DNA of 64,000 nucleotides, from positions 1,488,001 to 1,552,000 of the forward strand of contig NZ_JAJVCN010000002.1 in assembly GCF_021390435.2 (NCBI RefSeq), given 5' to 3'. Source of the DNA: Kibdelosporangium philippinense (GTDB taxonomy: Bacteria > Actinomycetota > Actinomycetes > Mycobacteriales > Pseudonocardiaceae). The position numbers were made by a program, and so were the translations under genes. Below are positions 8,800-18,028 of the stretch, piece after piece. Under the pieces are notes generated by a model that did not search any database, was not told the origin of the DNA, and saw only the letters and a list, made by a program, of their open reading frames with translations. Each line of letters begins with the position of its first letter. The stretch's first letter is position 1.

Positions 8800-9207
8800 G
8801 TGCGGGTAGTTCTGATCGCGCTCGTGCTGGTGCTGGCTGGGTGCACGGCGCAGGCGCAGGATTCTGACAAGGTGCAGAAGTGCCAGGGGGCCAAGAACGT
8901 CATGGCGACGGGCCTGCCGGTTGACGAGTTCAAGCCGGATCCGGTGCCGCCATTGCCGGACACCGTGCAGGATCCGAGGGGCCAGCAGAAGGGCGAGTCG
9001 ATCGAGGTCGCCGCGGTCATCGACGCCGACCCGCAGGTCGTCAAGGACGACATCGCCAAGGCGGTGAGCGCGCGTGGCTGGTCGGCGACTGGGGGCACCG
9101 GATCGATGATCAGCTACGCGAGCCCGAGCGGCCTCAAGGGTGACGTCAGGCTGGTGCTGTGCGACGACGATGACGACTTCGTCGTCTTCACGCAGCAAGG
9201 GAAGTGA
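8800..9207 (+). CDS. Small secreted lipoprotein, unknown function
   Basis: The GTG start is preceded by GAAGAGGAGGGG. The product (135 aa) opens VRVVLIALVLVLAGCTAQAQ, a lipoprotein signal peptide with lipobox LAGC. The mature part has two cysteines (KCQG... and LCDDDDDF) that may form a disulfide, and an acidic run near the C-terminus. The fold is not recognised. Its 3' end overlaps the convergent HAD-like gene by 20 bases. Confidence 0.8.
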   Translation: MRVVLIALVLVLAGCTAQAQDSDKVQKCQGAKNVMATGLPVDEFKPDPVPPLPDTVQDPRGQQKGESIEVAAVIDADPQVVKDDIAKAVSARGWSATGGTGSMISYASPSGLKGDVRLVLCDDDDDFVVFTQQGK

Positions 9208-9928
9208 ACAGATCCACCGCTGAGTCGATGTCCAGGTCCAGGCCTCGGAAGTTCCACGCAGCCGCGCACAGCACGCGTGCGCCCGCGGCCAGCGTCGAGG
9301 ACGGGCCTGGATACAGTTGGAGCCTGCCGTGGTTCACGGTGGCCACCCAGCCCTCGCATTCCCAGTAGCGGGCCTCGCAGTCGACAATCGGCTGACGCCT
9401 GAACAAATCCCGCAGGTCGGTGGCCACGAACGTCGGCCGCTGCTCTGGCGCTGTGAGCAGCAACGAACGCAGGTGCATCGTCTCGTTCAGCAGCAACACA
9501 CTCGGCACCTGGATCGCCCGGGCGGCCGCCACGAAGTCCATGGACTGGCCGATCGCGAGCGGGTAGCGCGCGCTCGTGCGACGGATGGCCTCACGCAGCA
9601 ACGCCGGGTACGACGGATACGCGGCGGGCGACAGTTCTGCTGCGCCAAGGACGAACTCGTCCTCTGACTGGGCTGGGACCAGGCCAGTCAACAGTCGTGC
9701 CGCCGCGTGCGACTGGGTCACGACCTGGGCTTGGTGGGCGTTGATGCCCAGGCCCGCCAGCAACGACGCCACCGCTGCTGCTGACTGGGAGGCGTCGTTG
9801 CTCAGGAAAGCTATGGGATTGAGATGATCAACCGTTTCGGTTGTGAAAGGGATCACCCCGACGTTCGCGTCTAGTAATCCTTCCAGTTCGAACAGAAATC
9901 CGTCGTACATGTCTGGAAGTGTTGGCAT
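9188..9928 (-). CDS. NagD-like HAD-superfamily protein with degraded active site
   Basis: The overall pattern (246 aa) follows class IIA HAD phosphatases. It has an N-terminal MYDGFLFELEGLLDAN, then AFLSNDASQSAAAVASLL (motif II-like) and VVTQSHAAARLL. In active enzymes motif I reads FDLDG; here it is FELEG, so both catalytic aspartates are glutamates. The usual GDRLDTDI motif IV is replaced by AIGQSMDFVAAA. It is therefore probably a pseudoenzyme or has altered chemistry. It is divergent from the LysR regulator at 10100, which could control it. Confidence 0.72.
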   Translation of the reverse strand: MPTLPDMYDGFLFELEGLLDANVGVIPFTTETVDHLNPIAFLSNDASQSAAAVASLLAGLGINAHQAQVVTQSHAAARLLTGLVPAQSEDEFVLGAAELSPAAYPSYPALLREAIRRTSARYPLAIGQSMDFVAAARAIQVPSVLLLNETMHLRSLLLTAPEQRPTFVATDLRDLFRRQPIVDCEARYWECEGWVATVNHGRLQLYPGPSSTLAAGARVLCAAAWNFRGLDLDIDSAVDLFTSLAA

Positions 9929-10099
9929 TGACTTATTCGACTTCTTTGCTGAACCGGGTCACTCTTCCCGACGTTACTCTGTCGGCCGAAGCATACAAGG
10001 GGTCGGTTGGGTGAATAACCTACTTTCGCATAGTGTGTTCGGCGCAGCCGAAGTAGTGAATTACGATCGCAAACGGCTTCGGACAAGGGGGTTGCGCCG

Positions 10100-11026
10100 A
10101 TGCGGCTGGAGATCAGACACCTGCGCACGGTCCTTGCCGTCGCGGACGCGGGCAGTATCAGCCGCGCCGCGGCGATTCTGCAGGTCACGCAGCCTGGTCT
10201 GTCCTCGCAGCTGCAGCGGATCGAGCGCGAGGTCGGCGGCCACCTCTTCCGTCGAGGGCGTGACGGCATCGTGGTGACCGAACTCGGCCAGCACTTCATC
10301 GACGAGGCCCGTGAGCTGGTCGAACGCTTCGACCAGCTGGGTGCGGCCGGTGAGCAGTTCTCCGATCGCACGCACGACACCGTGATCAGGGTCGGCGGAA
10401 TCGACAACCGGCACACTCCCGCGCTGGTCACGGTCATCCGCGAGGTGCTGCCCGACCCGGACGTGTCCAGTTGGATCTCCATCGAGGTCCGGCCGGTGAT
10501 CGAGGCACTCGGATCCAACTCCGTCGATATAGCTGTGCTGCATGAGTTCCCCCGCTACCCGATCTACCTCGGCCCGGGCATCGAGCACCGCGTGCTGGTC
10601 ACCGAGCCCTTCTTCATCGGCCTGCACGCCTGCCACCCGCTCGCCGATCAGGACGAGATCGTGCTGGCTGACCTGGCCAAAGCCGACTGGGTGCTGCCGC
10701 CGGACGACGAGGCCGGCGGCCTCGCGAGCTTCCGGATGGCCTGTGGGGCCGCCGGTTTCTCGCCGCAGGTACGCCACCGGGTGTCCAGTTCGGTCGCGGC
10801 CGGCCTGCTGATCGCTTCGGACGAGGCCATCGGCTGCTATTACCCCACGTCAGAGCCGCCTGAGGGGGTTGTTCTCCGACCGATCGCCGGTAATCCGCAC
10901 TACCGAAGGCTCCTGGTGGCGTGGCGCGGTGACTCGCCGATCGCCCCGGTCGCCGGCCAGGTTTACGATCGCCTGCTTGCTGCATACCTCGACGTCATGC
11001 GGTCGCGTCCGGTCTACGCCACTTAG
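10100..11026 (+). CDS. LysR-family transcriptional regulator
   Basis: This 308-residue protein starts MRLEIRHLRTVLAVADAGS. It has a typical N-terminal winged helix-turn-helix (SISRAAAILQVTQPGLSSQLQRIE, residues about 18-40) and a substrate-binding-like effector domain from about residue 90. AAGGGGG lies about 10 bases before the ATG. It diverges from the HAD-like gene across 171 bases, the common layout for a LysR regulator and its target; the target is inferred. Confidence 0.9.
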   Translation: MRLEIRHLRTVLAVADAGSISRAAAILQVTQPGLSSQLQRIEREVGGHLFRRGRDGIVVTELGQHFIDEARELVERFDQLGAAGEQFSDRTHDTVIRVGGIDNRHTPALVTVIREVLPDPDVSSWISIEVRPVIEALGSNSVDIAVLHEFPRYPIYLGPGIEHRVLVTEPFFIGLHACHPLADQDEIVLADLAKADWVLPPDDEAGGLASFRMACGAAGFSPQVRHRVSSSVAAGLLIASDEAIGCYYPTSEPPEGVVLRPIAGNPHYRRLLVAWRGDSPIAPVAGQVYDRLLAAYLDVMRSRPVYAT

Positions 11027-11139
11027 TGGCGTAACCGCGAGGGTGATCAGTCATAATCGTAGAGTTATGGCTCTTTGTTGGGTACCGGCTAATGGGTCAA
11101 GTGATATTATTTTAGTCACCTTGACCGGGGGTAAATCGA

Positions 11140-12495
11140 ATGACCGGCGTTCTCGAGGCCAGAAACGGTGTGCCTGAATTGCGGGCAAGGGTGCGGCATC
11201 GAATAACGTTCGTCGAAGGCAGGCTTGGTTCCGGCAAGAGCTCCTTGCTCGCCGAAATGGCGCGGCAGGCGCAAGCGTCGGGATTCACGGTTCGGACAGC
11301 TGCCGCGTCGGCCGTGGAAACTGATCTTCCGTTCGGCGTTGTCGACCAGCTTTTTCCAGGCAAGCTCGACGGCTTCGACTTGGACGGGGATGTGCACGGA
11401 GTGCTCCGGCACGCCACGCAGTACCTGCGAGAGCTCGCCGTCCAGCATCCGGTGTTCCTCGCGGTGGACAACGTGGACAAGGCCGACGAGCAGTCCGTGC
11501 GGTGGCTGACGTTCATCCACCATCGCCTTGCCGATCTGTCGCTCAGCATGGTGCTCACGTCCGGTCCGGTGCGCTCAGGCTTGGTGAACGAGCTGGTCGG
11601 GCCGCTTGAGCGGATCCGTCTCGGCGGGCTTGAGCTCGCTGGCTGCGCCCGCATGATCGGGCAGGCGCCTGAGGAATACGTGGTCGCGTGCCGTGACGCC
11701 ACCGGCGGAAACCCGTACCTGCTCAGGGAGTTGCTGGCCGCGCAGCAGCCGAAGACCTGTGCGGGCATCGAAGCGTCCGCGGGTGCGGTCGCGATCAGCC
11801 TCATCCCCAGGCTCGCGTGGTGCGGCGAAGACGTTCTCGCGATGGCCAAAGGCGTTGCCCTGCTTGACCAGATGTCGATCCCACTCGCCTCGGCGGTCGC
11901 GGGTCTCGGCCTGGAACGCGGCATGGCCGCGGCGGCCAAGCTCGCCGAACTCGGCTTCGTCGGTGAGGAACCGCTTGCGATCACCTACCCGATCGCGCGG
12001 AAAGCCTTGTTGCACAGCATGACCAGCCCGGAACGAGAGACAGCGCACGGCCGGGCCGCGCGATTCCTGCACAGCCGAGGGGAAAACGCTGGCGAGCACC
12101 TGATGGCCAGCGCACCGCTTGGCGAGGACTGGGCGATCGAGGCCTTGCGCGATGCCGCGCGCCGCGAGCAAAGCCCGGACCGGGCGGCGAGGTACCTGCG
12201 TCGCTTGTTGCGTGAGCCGTTGCAAGACAACGGTTTACGCGCCGAGGTCGTGGGTCAGCTCGGCTTGCTGGAAACACATCTCGACCCAGATGCCGCGTTC
12301 GAGTCGTTGACCAAAGCCAGTGAGCAGATCACCGATCCGGTCGTCGAAGCCAAACTGACGCTGACGCTGGCGTACGAGATCGCCGAACGTCAGGACCGCG
12401 GCCGAGCGGTCGCCGCACTGGACTCCGCGGCGACGGCCGTCACCGCCACCGACCCCGATCTGAGCCACTCGCTGGGGCTTACGCGGCTCGATTGA
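11140..12495 (+). CDS. LAL-type regulator, N-terminal ATPase half (split gene)
   Basis: This 451-residue product is the AAA/ATPase part of a large LuxR-type (LAL) activator. It has Walker A EGRLGSGKSS near residue 28, Walker B-like VFLAVDNVDKAD and the sensor-like DATGGNPYLLREL. A GGGGG ribosome site precedes the ATG. The frame ends LGLTRLD* at 12495. The continuation of the family is in the -1 frame (GAYAARLILEESC), beginning at a run of four Gs at 12474-12477. One base fewer than expected would split a single gene of about 880 codons. It carries no DNA-binding domain on its own. Confidence 0.85.
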   Translation: MTGVLEARNGVPELRARVRHRITFVEGRLGSGKSSLLAEMARQAQASGFTVRTAAASAVETDLPFGVVDQLFPGKLDGFDLDGDVHGVLRHATQYLRELAVQHPVFLAVDNVDKADEQSVRWLTFIHHRLADLSLSMVLTSGPVRSGLVNELVGPLERIRLGGLELAGCARMIGQAPEEYVVACRDATGGNPYLLRELLAAQQPKTCAGIEASAGAVAISLIPRLAWCGEDVLAMAKGVALLDQMSIPLASAVAGLGLERGMAAAAKLAELGFVGEEPLAITYPIARKALLHSMTSPERETAHGRAARFLHSRGENAGEHLMASAPLGEDWAIEALRDAARREQSPDRAARYLRRLLREPLQDNGLRAEVVGQLGLLETHLDPDAAFESLTKASEQITDPVVEAKLTLTLAYEIAERQDRGRAVAALDSAATAVTATDPDLSHSLGLTRLD

Positions 12496-13784
12496 TCCTC
12501 GAGGAGTCGTGCGTCGACGCCGACCTGCCGCCAAGGTTCGCGCGACTGTGCGCCGAACCGGCGATGTCAGCGAAGAACGAGCGCTTGCTCACGGCGCTGC
12601 TCGCGTTCCGTGACTGCCTGCGCGGCGAGGACCCGGAACGGTCGGCCTCGTTGGCCAAGGCCGTGTCGCCGAGCTTGGTCGAAGGCGCCGTCGGCGACAT
12701 CATCGACCGCGCGTCCTTCACCCACATCGTGATCACGCTGATGATCGCCGACGAGCTGGAAACGGCGTTGAAGCTCTGCGACGACGCCTTCGCGGTGACC
12801 GCCAGCCGGGACGTGCCGGTCGCGCTGGCGCAGGTGCACTCCCTGCGTGCGCACCTCTACCTGCGACTTGGCCGCCTGGCCGAAGCCGAGGCGGACGGCC
12901 GGATGGCGATGGAGATCTTCGATCAGCTCAAGCTAGGCCGCCAGCGGGTGGTCACGCTCGCGCTCACCGCGCTCTGCTCGACCTGGGCGGAGATGGGGGA
13001 TCCGGCGCGTGGGCTCGAACTGTTCACCAGCCACCGGCTGGACGGCCCGGTGCCTGATACCCGCCGGTTCGATCGGGTGCTTTACCACCGTGGCCTCGTC
13101 CGATCCCGGCTCGGTGATCACGGCGGAGCCCTGCTTGACCTGCTGGAATGTGGCAAGAGGTTGATCAAGCGCGGGGTCGTCAACCCGGGCGGCACGGCGT
13201 GGCGGTCGCACGTGGCCGAGGAGTACCTTGCGCTCGGGCGACCCACCGACGCCCTGCGTCTCGCCGAGGAAGAGGTCGCTTTGGCGCGGCGCTGGGGACG
13301 CCCGCGGGCGCTCGGCAACGCGCTGCGGGTGGCGGGCATTGCCGCTCAGGAACAGGGCGCTGAGCTGCTGGCGGAGTCCGTGAATGTGCTGACGGATTCC
13401 CCGGCGCGGCTGCAGTTGGCGCGTTCACTACTCGCGTGGGGTGCGTTCTTGCCGCCTGCGGACCGGCGGCCGGTGTACCGGCGTGCGCACGATCTGGCGA
13501 AGGCGTGTGGCGCGATCCCGCTCATGACCACAGCCGCGAACGAGTTGCGTGCCGCGGGGGGACGGCGGTCGCGGCAGGACTCGTGCAGCCTTACCGATCA
13601 GGAGATGTGCGTCGCGACGATGGCCGTCCGAGGCCAGACAAACCGGGAGATCGCCACCGAGCTGTATGTCACGCAGCGTGCTGTCGAGCAGCATCTGACG
13701 AAGGTGTACCGCAAGCTCGGGATCACCGGACGCGCGCAATTGGCTTGCGCGCTGCCGGGACACTTGCCAGGTGGAGAGCCGTAA
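12492..13784 (+). CDS. LAL-type regulator, C-terminal half with LuxR HTH (split gene)
   Basis: Continuing from the preceding ATPase half in another frame, this 430-residue stretch holds alpha-helical TPR-like repeats and ends in a LuxR-type helix-turn-helix (LTDQEMCVATMAVRGQTNRE, then IATELYVTQRAVEQHL). If translated separately it would use TTG at 12492, overlapping the upstream TGA; there is no good independent ribosome site. More likely it is the rest of one gene broken by a one-base shift, or a -1 frameshift product. Its end overlaps the rarD-like gene by 14 bases, suggesting coupling. Confidence 0.82.
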   Translation: MILEESCVDADLPPRFARLCAEPAMSAKNERLLTALLAFRDCLRGEDPERSASLAKAVSPSLVEGAVGDIIDRASFTHIVITLMIADELETALKLCDDAFAVTASRDVPVALAQVHSLRAHLYLRLGRLAEAEADGRMAMEIFDQLKLGRQRVVTLALTALCSTWAEMGDPARGLELFTSHRLDGPVPDTRRFDRVLYHRGLVRSRLGDHGGALLDLLECGKRLIKRGVVNPGGTAWRSHVAEEYLALGRPTDALRLAEEEVALARRWGRPRALGNALRVAGIAAQEQGAELLAESVNVLTDSPARLQLARSLLAWGAFLPPADRRPVYRRAHDLAKACGAIPLMTTAANELRAAGGRRSRQDSCSLTDQEMCVATMAVRGQTNREIATELYVTQRAVEQHLTKVYRKLGITGRAQLACALPGHLPGGEP

Positions 13785-14655
13785 CGGACTTGGCTACGCG
13801 GTCGCCGCGTACGCGCTGTGGGGGCTGGTCCCGCTTTACTTCGCAGCGCTCAAACCCGCTGGGCCACTTGAGGTTCTGGTCCACCGTTGCGTGTGGACAG
13901 CCGTATTCGGCGTGGTCGTGCTGGCCGCGTTGCGACGATTACGCGGCCTGCGCACGGCATTCCAGCCCAAGCTTGTCCTTGCCGCGTTCGTCATCGCGAT
14001 CAACTGGTTGGTCTACGTGTACGGCGTGCACACGGGCCAGCTCGTCGAAACGTCGCTTGGTTACTTTCTGAATCCGTTGCTGACCGTGATCCTCGGCGTG
14101 ACGCTGCTGCGAGAGCGGTTGCGTGGGCTGCAACGGGTCGCGGTCGGCATCGGCGCGGCCGCGGGCGTGCTGCTCACTGTCGCCTATGGACGGTTGCCGT
14201 GGATCGCGATCACCCTCGCGGTCGCGTTCGGGACCTATGGCTTGATCAAGAAGTCCGTCACGGTGCCCGCGACGGAGGGTGTCACGGTCGAAACTCTGGT
14301 GCTCGCACCGGTCGCTTTGGTGTACACGCTGTTGTTCGCCGGTCCAGACGGCAACACTTTCGTGTCTGAATCGGTCTGGCACACCGTCTTGCTCGTGCTG
14401 GCTGGCCCGGTCACCGGGATTCCCCTGTTGCTGTACGCCGGTGCGGCGCAGCGGTTGCCGCTCACCATGATGGGCCTGCTGCAGTACATCACGCCGGTTT
14501 TACAGTTCGCCCTCGGTGTGACGGTCTTCGCCGAGGAGATGCCGCCGGTGCGGTTGCTCGGGTTCGGACTCGTCTGGCTGGCGCTCGCCGTACTGACGTT
14601 TGACGGCCTCAGACAGCGGCGAACCGCCGTCACGTTCGCCGGAACGGGCCAATAG
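13771..14655 (+). CDS. rarD: EamA-family transporter RarD
   Basis: This protein (294 aa) is an almost wholly hydrophobic member of the drug/metabolite transporter superfamily with about ten membrane helices. Its N-terminus (GTG start), GLGYAVAAYALWGLVPLYF, and the later GYFLNPLLTVILGVTLLRER match the RarD type. The gene start overlaps the end of the LAL regulator. The substrate is unknown; family members export metabolites or confer chloramphenicol tolerance. Confidence 0.88.
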   Translation: MESRNGLGYAVAAYALWGLVPLYFAALKPAGPLEVLVHRCVWTAVFGVVVLAALRRLRGLRTAFQPKLVLAAFVIAINWLVYVYGVHTGQLVETSLGYFLNPLLTVILGVTLLRERLRGLQRVAVGIGAAAGVLLTVAYGRLPWIAITLAVAFGTYGLIKKSVTVPATEGVTVETLVLAPVALVYTLLFAGPDGNTFVSESVWHTVLLVLAGPVTGIPLLLYAGAAQRLPLTMMGLLQYITPVLQFALGVTVFAEEMPPVRLLGFGLVWLALAVLTFDGLRQRRTAVTFAGTGQ

Positions 14656-14800
14656 GGATTTCTTCCACCGCAGGTCAGAGATGCTTTTTCGATCAGTTCG
14701 CCCAGCCAGCTATGCCTGTGCAGTCAATGGGTGGCAGTATGGACGTTGGCCGCGGGTCATCGCTGTGAGGACCCGGGCTGTATTTCAGGGAGATAGTGGT

Positions 14801-15004
14801 ATGGCGCAAGGCACCGTTAAGTGGTTCAACGGCGAGAAGGGCTTCGGGTTCATCGAGCAGGACGGCGGGGGCGCCGACGTGTTCGTGCACTACTCGGAGA
14901 TCCAGGGCAGCGGATTCCGGTCGTTGGACGAGGGCCAGCGTGTTGAGTTCGAGATCGGCCAGGGCCAGAAGGGCCCGCAGGCCCAGAGCGTGCGTGCGAT
15001 CTGA
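14801..15004 (+). CDS. Cold-shock protein, CspA family
   Basis: This 67-residue single-domain nucleic-acid chaperone starts MAQGTVKWFNGEKGFGFIEQ. It carries both RNA-binding motifs, RNP1 (KGFGFI) and RNP2 (VFVHY). AGGGAGA lies upstream of the ATG. The gene has its own ~145-base leader after rarD and ends at a strong terminator, so it is probably monocistronic. Confidence 0.96.
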   Translation: MAQGTVKWFNGEKGFGFIEQDGGGADVFVHYSEIQGSGFRSLDEGQRVEFEIGQGQKGPQAQSVRAI

Positions 15005-15027
15005 TCAGCACTGAGTAAGTCGCGTGG

Positions 15028-15055
15028 GGCCCGCACCCCTGACCGGGTGCGGGCC
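15028..15055. terminator. Stem-loop terminator after cold-shock gene
   Basis: GGCCCGCACCC and GGGTGCGGGCC form an 11-bp perfect stem with a 6-base loop, 23 bases past the cold-shock stop codon. It also lies just beyond the convergent NB-ARC regulator gene and may serve both. Confidence 0.85.
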
Positions 15056-15066
15056 TTCCGCCGTTG

Positions 15067-17250
15067 TTAGGAGAGCTTCGCGGCCACTTCGGCCGCCTTC
15101 GGGTGACGCAGGTAGTCCAAAATGGCCTTCGCGGCCAGCCAGGACTCGGCCGCGCCGATCTGGTCCCGTTCGGCCTGTACGTCACCGAGATTGTTGAGGG
15201 ACAAGGCCTCGAAGTACGAACTACCGAGTTCTCTGAACCCGGCGATAGCCTGCCGGTAGTGCTCGGCTGCCCGGCCGAGTGACCCGATCCGGTAGTGGAT
15301 ATAGCCAAGGCTGTCCAGCACGGCGGCCCGCATGTGCTTGTCCCGCAACTGGTCGGCGATCCGCAGTGCCTCCTCGCACAAGCCGAGCGCGGCCTGGTGA
15401 TCGCCGAGGTGAGCGGTCGTCCAACCGAGACCGTTGAGGCTGCTCGCCTCACCGAGCCGGTGATCGTTCCACCGGAACAACGCGAGCGCTTGGCGATGAT
15501 GTGCCATTGCCCGTTCGTAGTCGGTCTTTTCGTGATACGCCCACGCCAAATGCCGGTGCGCCAACGCTTCACCGGTGCGGTCACCGAGCTGTCCATACAG
15601 GTCGATCGCGTGTTCGGCGTGATGCTCGGTTTCGGCGTACTCACACATGTTGTGATGCGCCTGCGCCAGCAGCCGATGCGCGTCCGCCTGTGCGGTCGTG
15701 TTGTGAATCCGTTCGGCAGTCCGCAACGCGAGCCGCTGGGTGTTGGCCCAGTCTTGCCAGTGTCCGCGCAGCCGCAGGAAACCTGCGAGCACGCGGGGAA
15801 GTTGCCACGCGTGCCTGTCCCAGCCTTCGTCTGCGGCCAGTTGTACGCACGCCATCAGTGAATGATGTTCGTCGTCGAACCAGCGCAGCGTGTTCGAATA
15901 GTCGGTCAGCTCCTGCGGATAGGCGCCTTCGACCGGCGGATCGATGGCCAGCCCGGCGTGGTTGTTGTAGAGCTGCTTGTCGCCGGAAAGCGCGGTGTGC
16001 AGGTAGTAATCGAGGACGCGGCCGACGGCGTCCCGTGTGGACTCCTCTTTGGCCGCCTGTTCGGTCGCGTATTCCCTGAGCAGATCGTGGAACCCGAACC
16101 GGCCGGGCCGAATTTCCGTCAACAGATGCGCGCGCACGAGCTCGGTGAGGTCGCGTCTGGCCTGCCCAATCCCGGTTCCAGCAAGGGCGGCAGCGCAGTG
16201 GGTGCTGATGTCCGGACCGGGAAACACGCCAAGCAGCCGGAACATCCGTGCAGCGGTTGCCGAAAGCCGTTCGCACGACCACGAGAACACAGTCCTGAGA
16301 TCAAGGGACTCGCCGAGATCCAGACCGTCCAATCGCGCCTCGGTCAACTCCGCGACCAGAGATTGCAGCGGTGTCTCGAACCCCGTGTTGACCCGTGAAG
16401 CCACAATGCTCAGTGCCAAGGGAAGTCCAGCGGACAACGTGGCGAGTTCAGTCGCGGCTTGTGGTTCAGCCGTGACAGCGTCTTCGCCAAGCCGCATCGC
16501 CAGCAGCTCGCGGCTTGTGCGCACATCGAACAGTTCGAGCGTGCGACGTTGTGCGCCTTCAAGGGCAACAAGCCGGTCCAAGCGATCCCGGCTCGTGATG
16601 ACCACGGCACAGGCCGGACTTCCGGGGAGCAAGGACTGCACGTGGTCGCTGTCCCTGACATTGTCAAGGACGACAAGAACCTGTTTGTCCGCCAGCAAAC
16701 TGCGGAACATCGCGGCCCGTTCGTCCTCCTCGGCCGGGATACCCTGCGGCGCGACACCCAAGTCCTGCAGGAAACCACGCAGCACACGACTGGTTTCCAA
16801 GGGCGGCTGGGCACCGAAACCCCGCATGGCCGCGTACAACTGACCGTCCGGGAACCGCTCCTGAATCCGGTGCGCCCAATGCAAAGCCAACGTCGACTTG
16901 CCAACACCGGCCGTACCGGAAAGGACGGCGATCGTCATCCGGTCGCTGTCGAGCATTTTGTCCAGAATCTCAATGTCTTGAGCACGGTCGACGATCCGTG
17001 GCGCGTGTGCCGGAAGCTGCCGTGGCGCAGGACGTTGCGTCGACCTGGGAATCAGCGGCGGGATGAGTTGCACCAACGTCGTACCGAGTTCCGCGTCACA
17101 CCGCTTCGCAAGCTCGATGGACGCAGGACGCAAGCCGTTCTCGATCTTGCTGAGATAGCCGGTGTTGTAGTGGACCCGGGCCGACAATTCGCGCAGCGAC
17201 CAGCCAGCGGCCTGCCTGGCCTGCCGAAGTCGCTCGCCAAACGCGGACAC
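15067..17250 (-). CDS. XRE HTH / NB-ARC ATPase / TPR regulator
   Basis: This regulator of about 727 aa has three parts. An N-terminal Cro/C1-type helix-turn-helix (LRELSARVHYNTGYLSKIEN) comes first. An NB-ARC ATPase follows, with Walker A GTAGVGKST and Walker B VLVVLDNV. The last ~350 residues are TPR repeats. The GTG at 17250 was chosen because AGGAGG sits seven bases upstream. Proteins of this layout are signal-responsive regulators in actinomycetes, often of secondary metabolism. The gene stands alone between the cold-shock gene and a repeat-rich intergenic region. Confidence 0.92.
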   Translation of the reverse strand: MSAFGERLRQARQAAGWSLRELSARVHYNTGYLSKIENGLRPASIELAKRCDAELGTTLVQLIPPLIPRSTQRPAPRQLPAHAPRIVDRAQDIEILDKMLDSDRMTIAVLSGTAGVGKSTLALHWAHRIQERFPDGQLYAAMRGFGAQPPLETSRVLRGFLQDLGVAPQGIPAEEDERAAMFRSLLADKQVLVVLDNVRDSDHVQSLLPGSPACAVVITSRDRLDRLVALEGAQRRTLELFDVRTSRELLAMRLGEDAVTAEPQAATELATLSAGLPLALSIVASRVNTGFETPLQSLVAELTEARLDGLDLGESLDLRTVFSWSCERLSATAARMFRLLGVFPGPDISTHCAAALAGTGIGQARRDLTELVRAHLLTEIRPGRFGFHDLLREYATEQAAKEESTRDAVGRVLDYYLHTALSGDKQLYNNHAGLAIDPPVEGAYPQELTDYSNTLRWFDDEHHSLMACVQLAADEGWDRHAWQLPRVLAGFLRLRGHWQDWANTQRLALRTAERIHNTTAQADAHRLLAQAHHNMCEYAETEHHAEHAIDLYGQLGDRTGEALAHRHLAWAYHEKTDYERAMAHHRQALALFRWNDHRLGEASSLNGLGWTTAHLGDHQAALGLCEEALRIADQLRDKHMRAAVLDSLGYIHYRIGSLGRAAEHYRQAIAGFRELGSSYFEALSLNNLGDVQAERDQIGAAESWLAAKAILDYLRHPKAAEVAAKLS

Positions 17251-17673
17251 AGCCCCTCCTGTTGTCAACCACTCGTTGCCTGCTGACAAGGCAACAGTCA
17301 ACTACTCGCGAGTCGGTAGTAGCTCGGTGATAGTTGAAAGCACAAGCGTGCCAACCGGCTAGGCCTACTGGCAACGGTAGTAGTACCCACGCCGGCAGCG
17401 CGCGCATGGCACGGCCCGGCCTCGCCTGACGGCTGCGAGGGGGCCGGCGGCATTGCGGTGTCCCCAGCACCAGCCGCCAACCGTGGGAGGGGCCTGGTCA
17501 GTTTCACCCCCAAGCTGATCATGTCCCTCCCCACCTTCCGATTGTCCCGGCAGTGTCCGGGAACCCTCCCAGACTATGCCTGCCGCGGATAGGGCACGCC
17601 CCGATCTCTAAGTACAGCTTGGTGTTTATGCTTTCCGAAGTGCTCAAGCTTGAGCACGGGCTCGCCTTCGCGT
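17251..17673. other. Intergenic leader of the NB-ARC regulator; 18-bp palindrome
   Basis: No convincing gene is visible here. The only notable item is a perfect palindrome GTGCTCAAGCTTGAGCAC at 17640-17657, just outside the composite repeat that begins at about 17674. It could be a protein-binding site or an element edge. Confidence 0.5.
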
Positions 17674-17807
17674 GGACACGCGCCAGGGCGGAACAATGCG
17701 AGATACCTCGCGGGTGCAAGCCCCGACTCTTTACGGCCCGGCGATACCGACAGGCCCGGCCCGTTGCTGGCTTCGCGGTCCAGCCGGGTTGGTTGGGGTG
17801 ATCTTCC

Positions 17808-17923
17808 GCGTGTCCGCCCCACCGGCACGGCGAGTCAAACTGCTCGACTCGCCACCAGCCTGGTTGCTCGCCACCGTGCGCCGCTCGCGCGTTCAACACG
17901 CCATGCCGGAGCGGCAGACACGC
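17808..17923 (+). repeat. ~117-bp terminally inverted module, copy 1
   Basis: The module starts GCGTGTCCGCCCC and ends GCGGCAGACACGC; its inner part includes GTCAAACTGCTCGACTCGCC. Two further copies are at 30723-30838 (inverted) and 30967-31084 (same orientation as this one, more diverged). Short terminal inverted repeats and dispersed copies suggest a miniature, non-autonomous mobile element. Confidence 0.7.
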
Positions 17924-18028
17924 GCGGGCACCCGTCGCTGACTCCCCGCCTGCTCGCTACCGCTCACGGCGATACGTCATTGTGCTACCGGGTGCACGCC
18001 ACACATTCCAGGCCCAACCCTTCATCCC

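Noticed and set aside
17690..17745. Riboswitch or intron-like structure around GCGAGATACCTCGC
   Set aside because: The hairpin is real and conserved in both copies, but it does not match any riboswitch or group I/II intron core I can recall and no intron protein is present.
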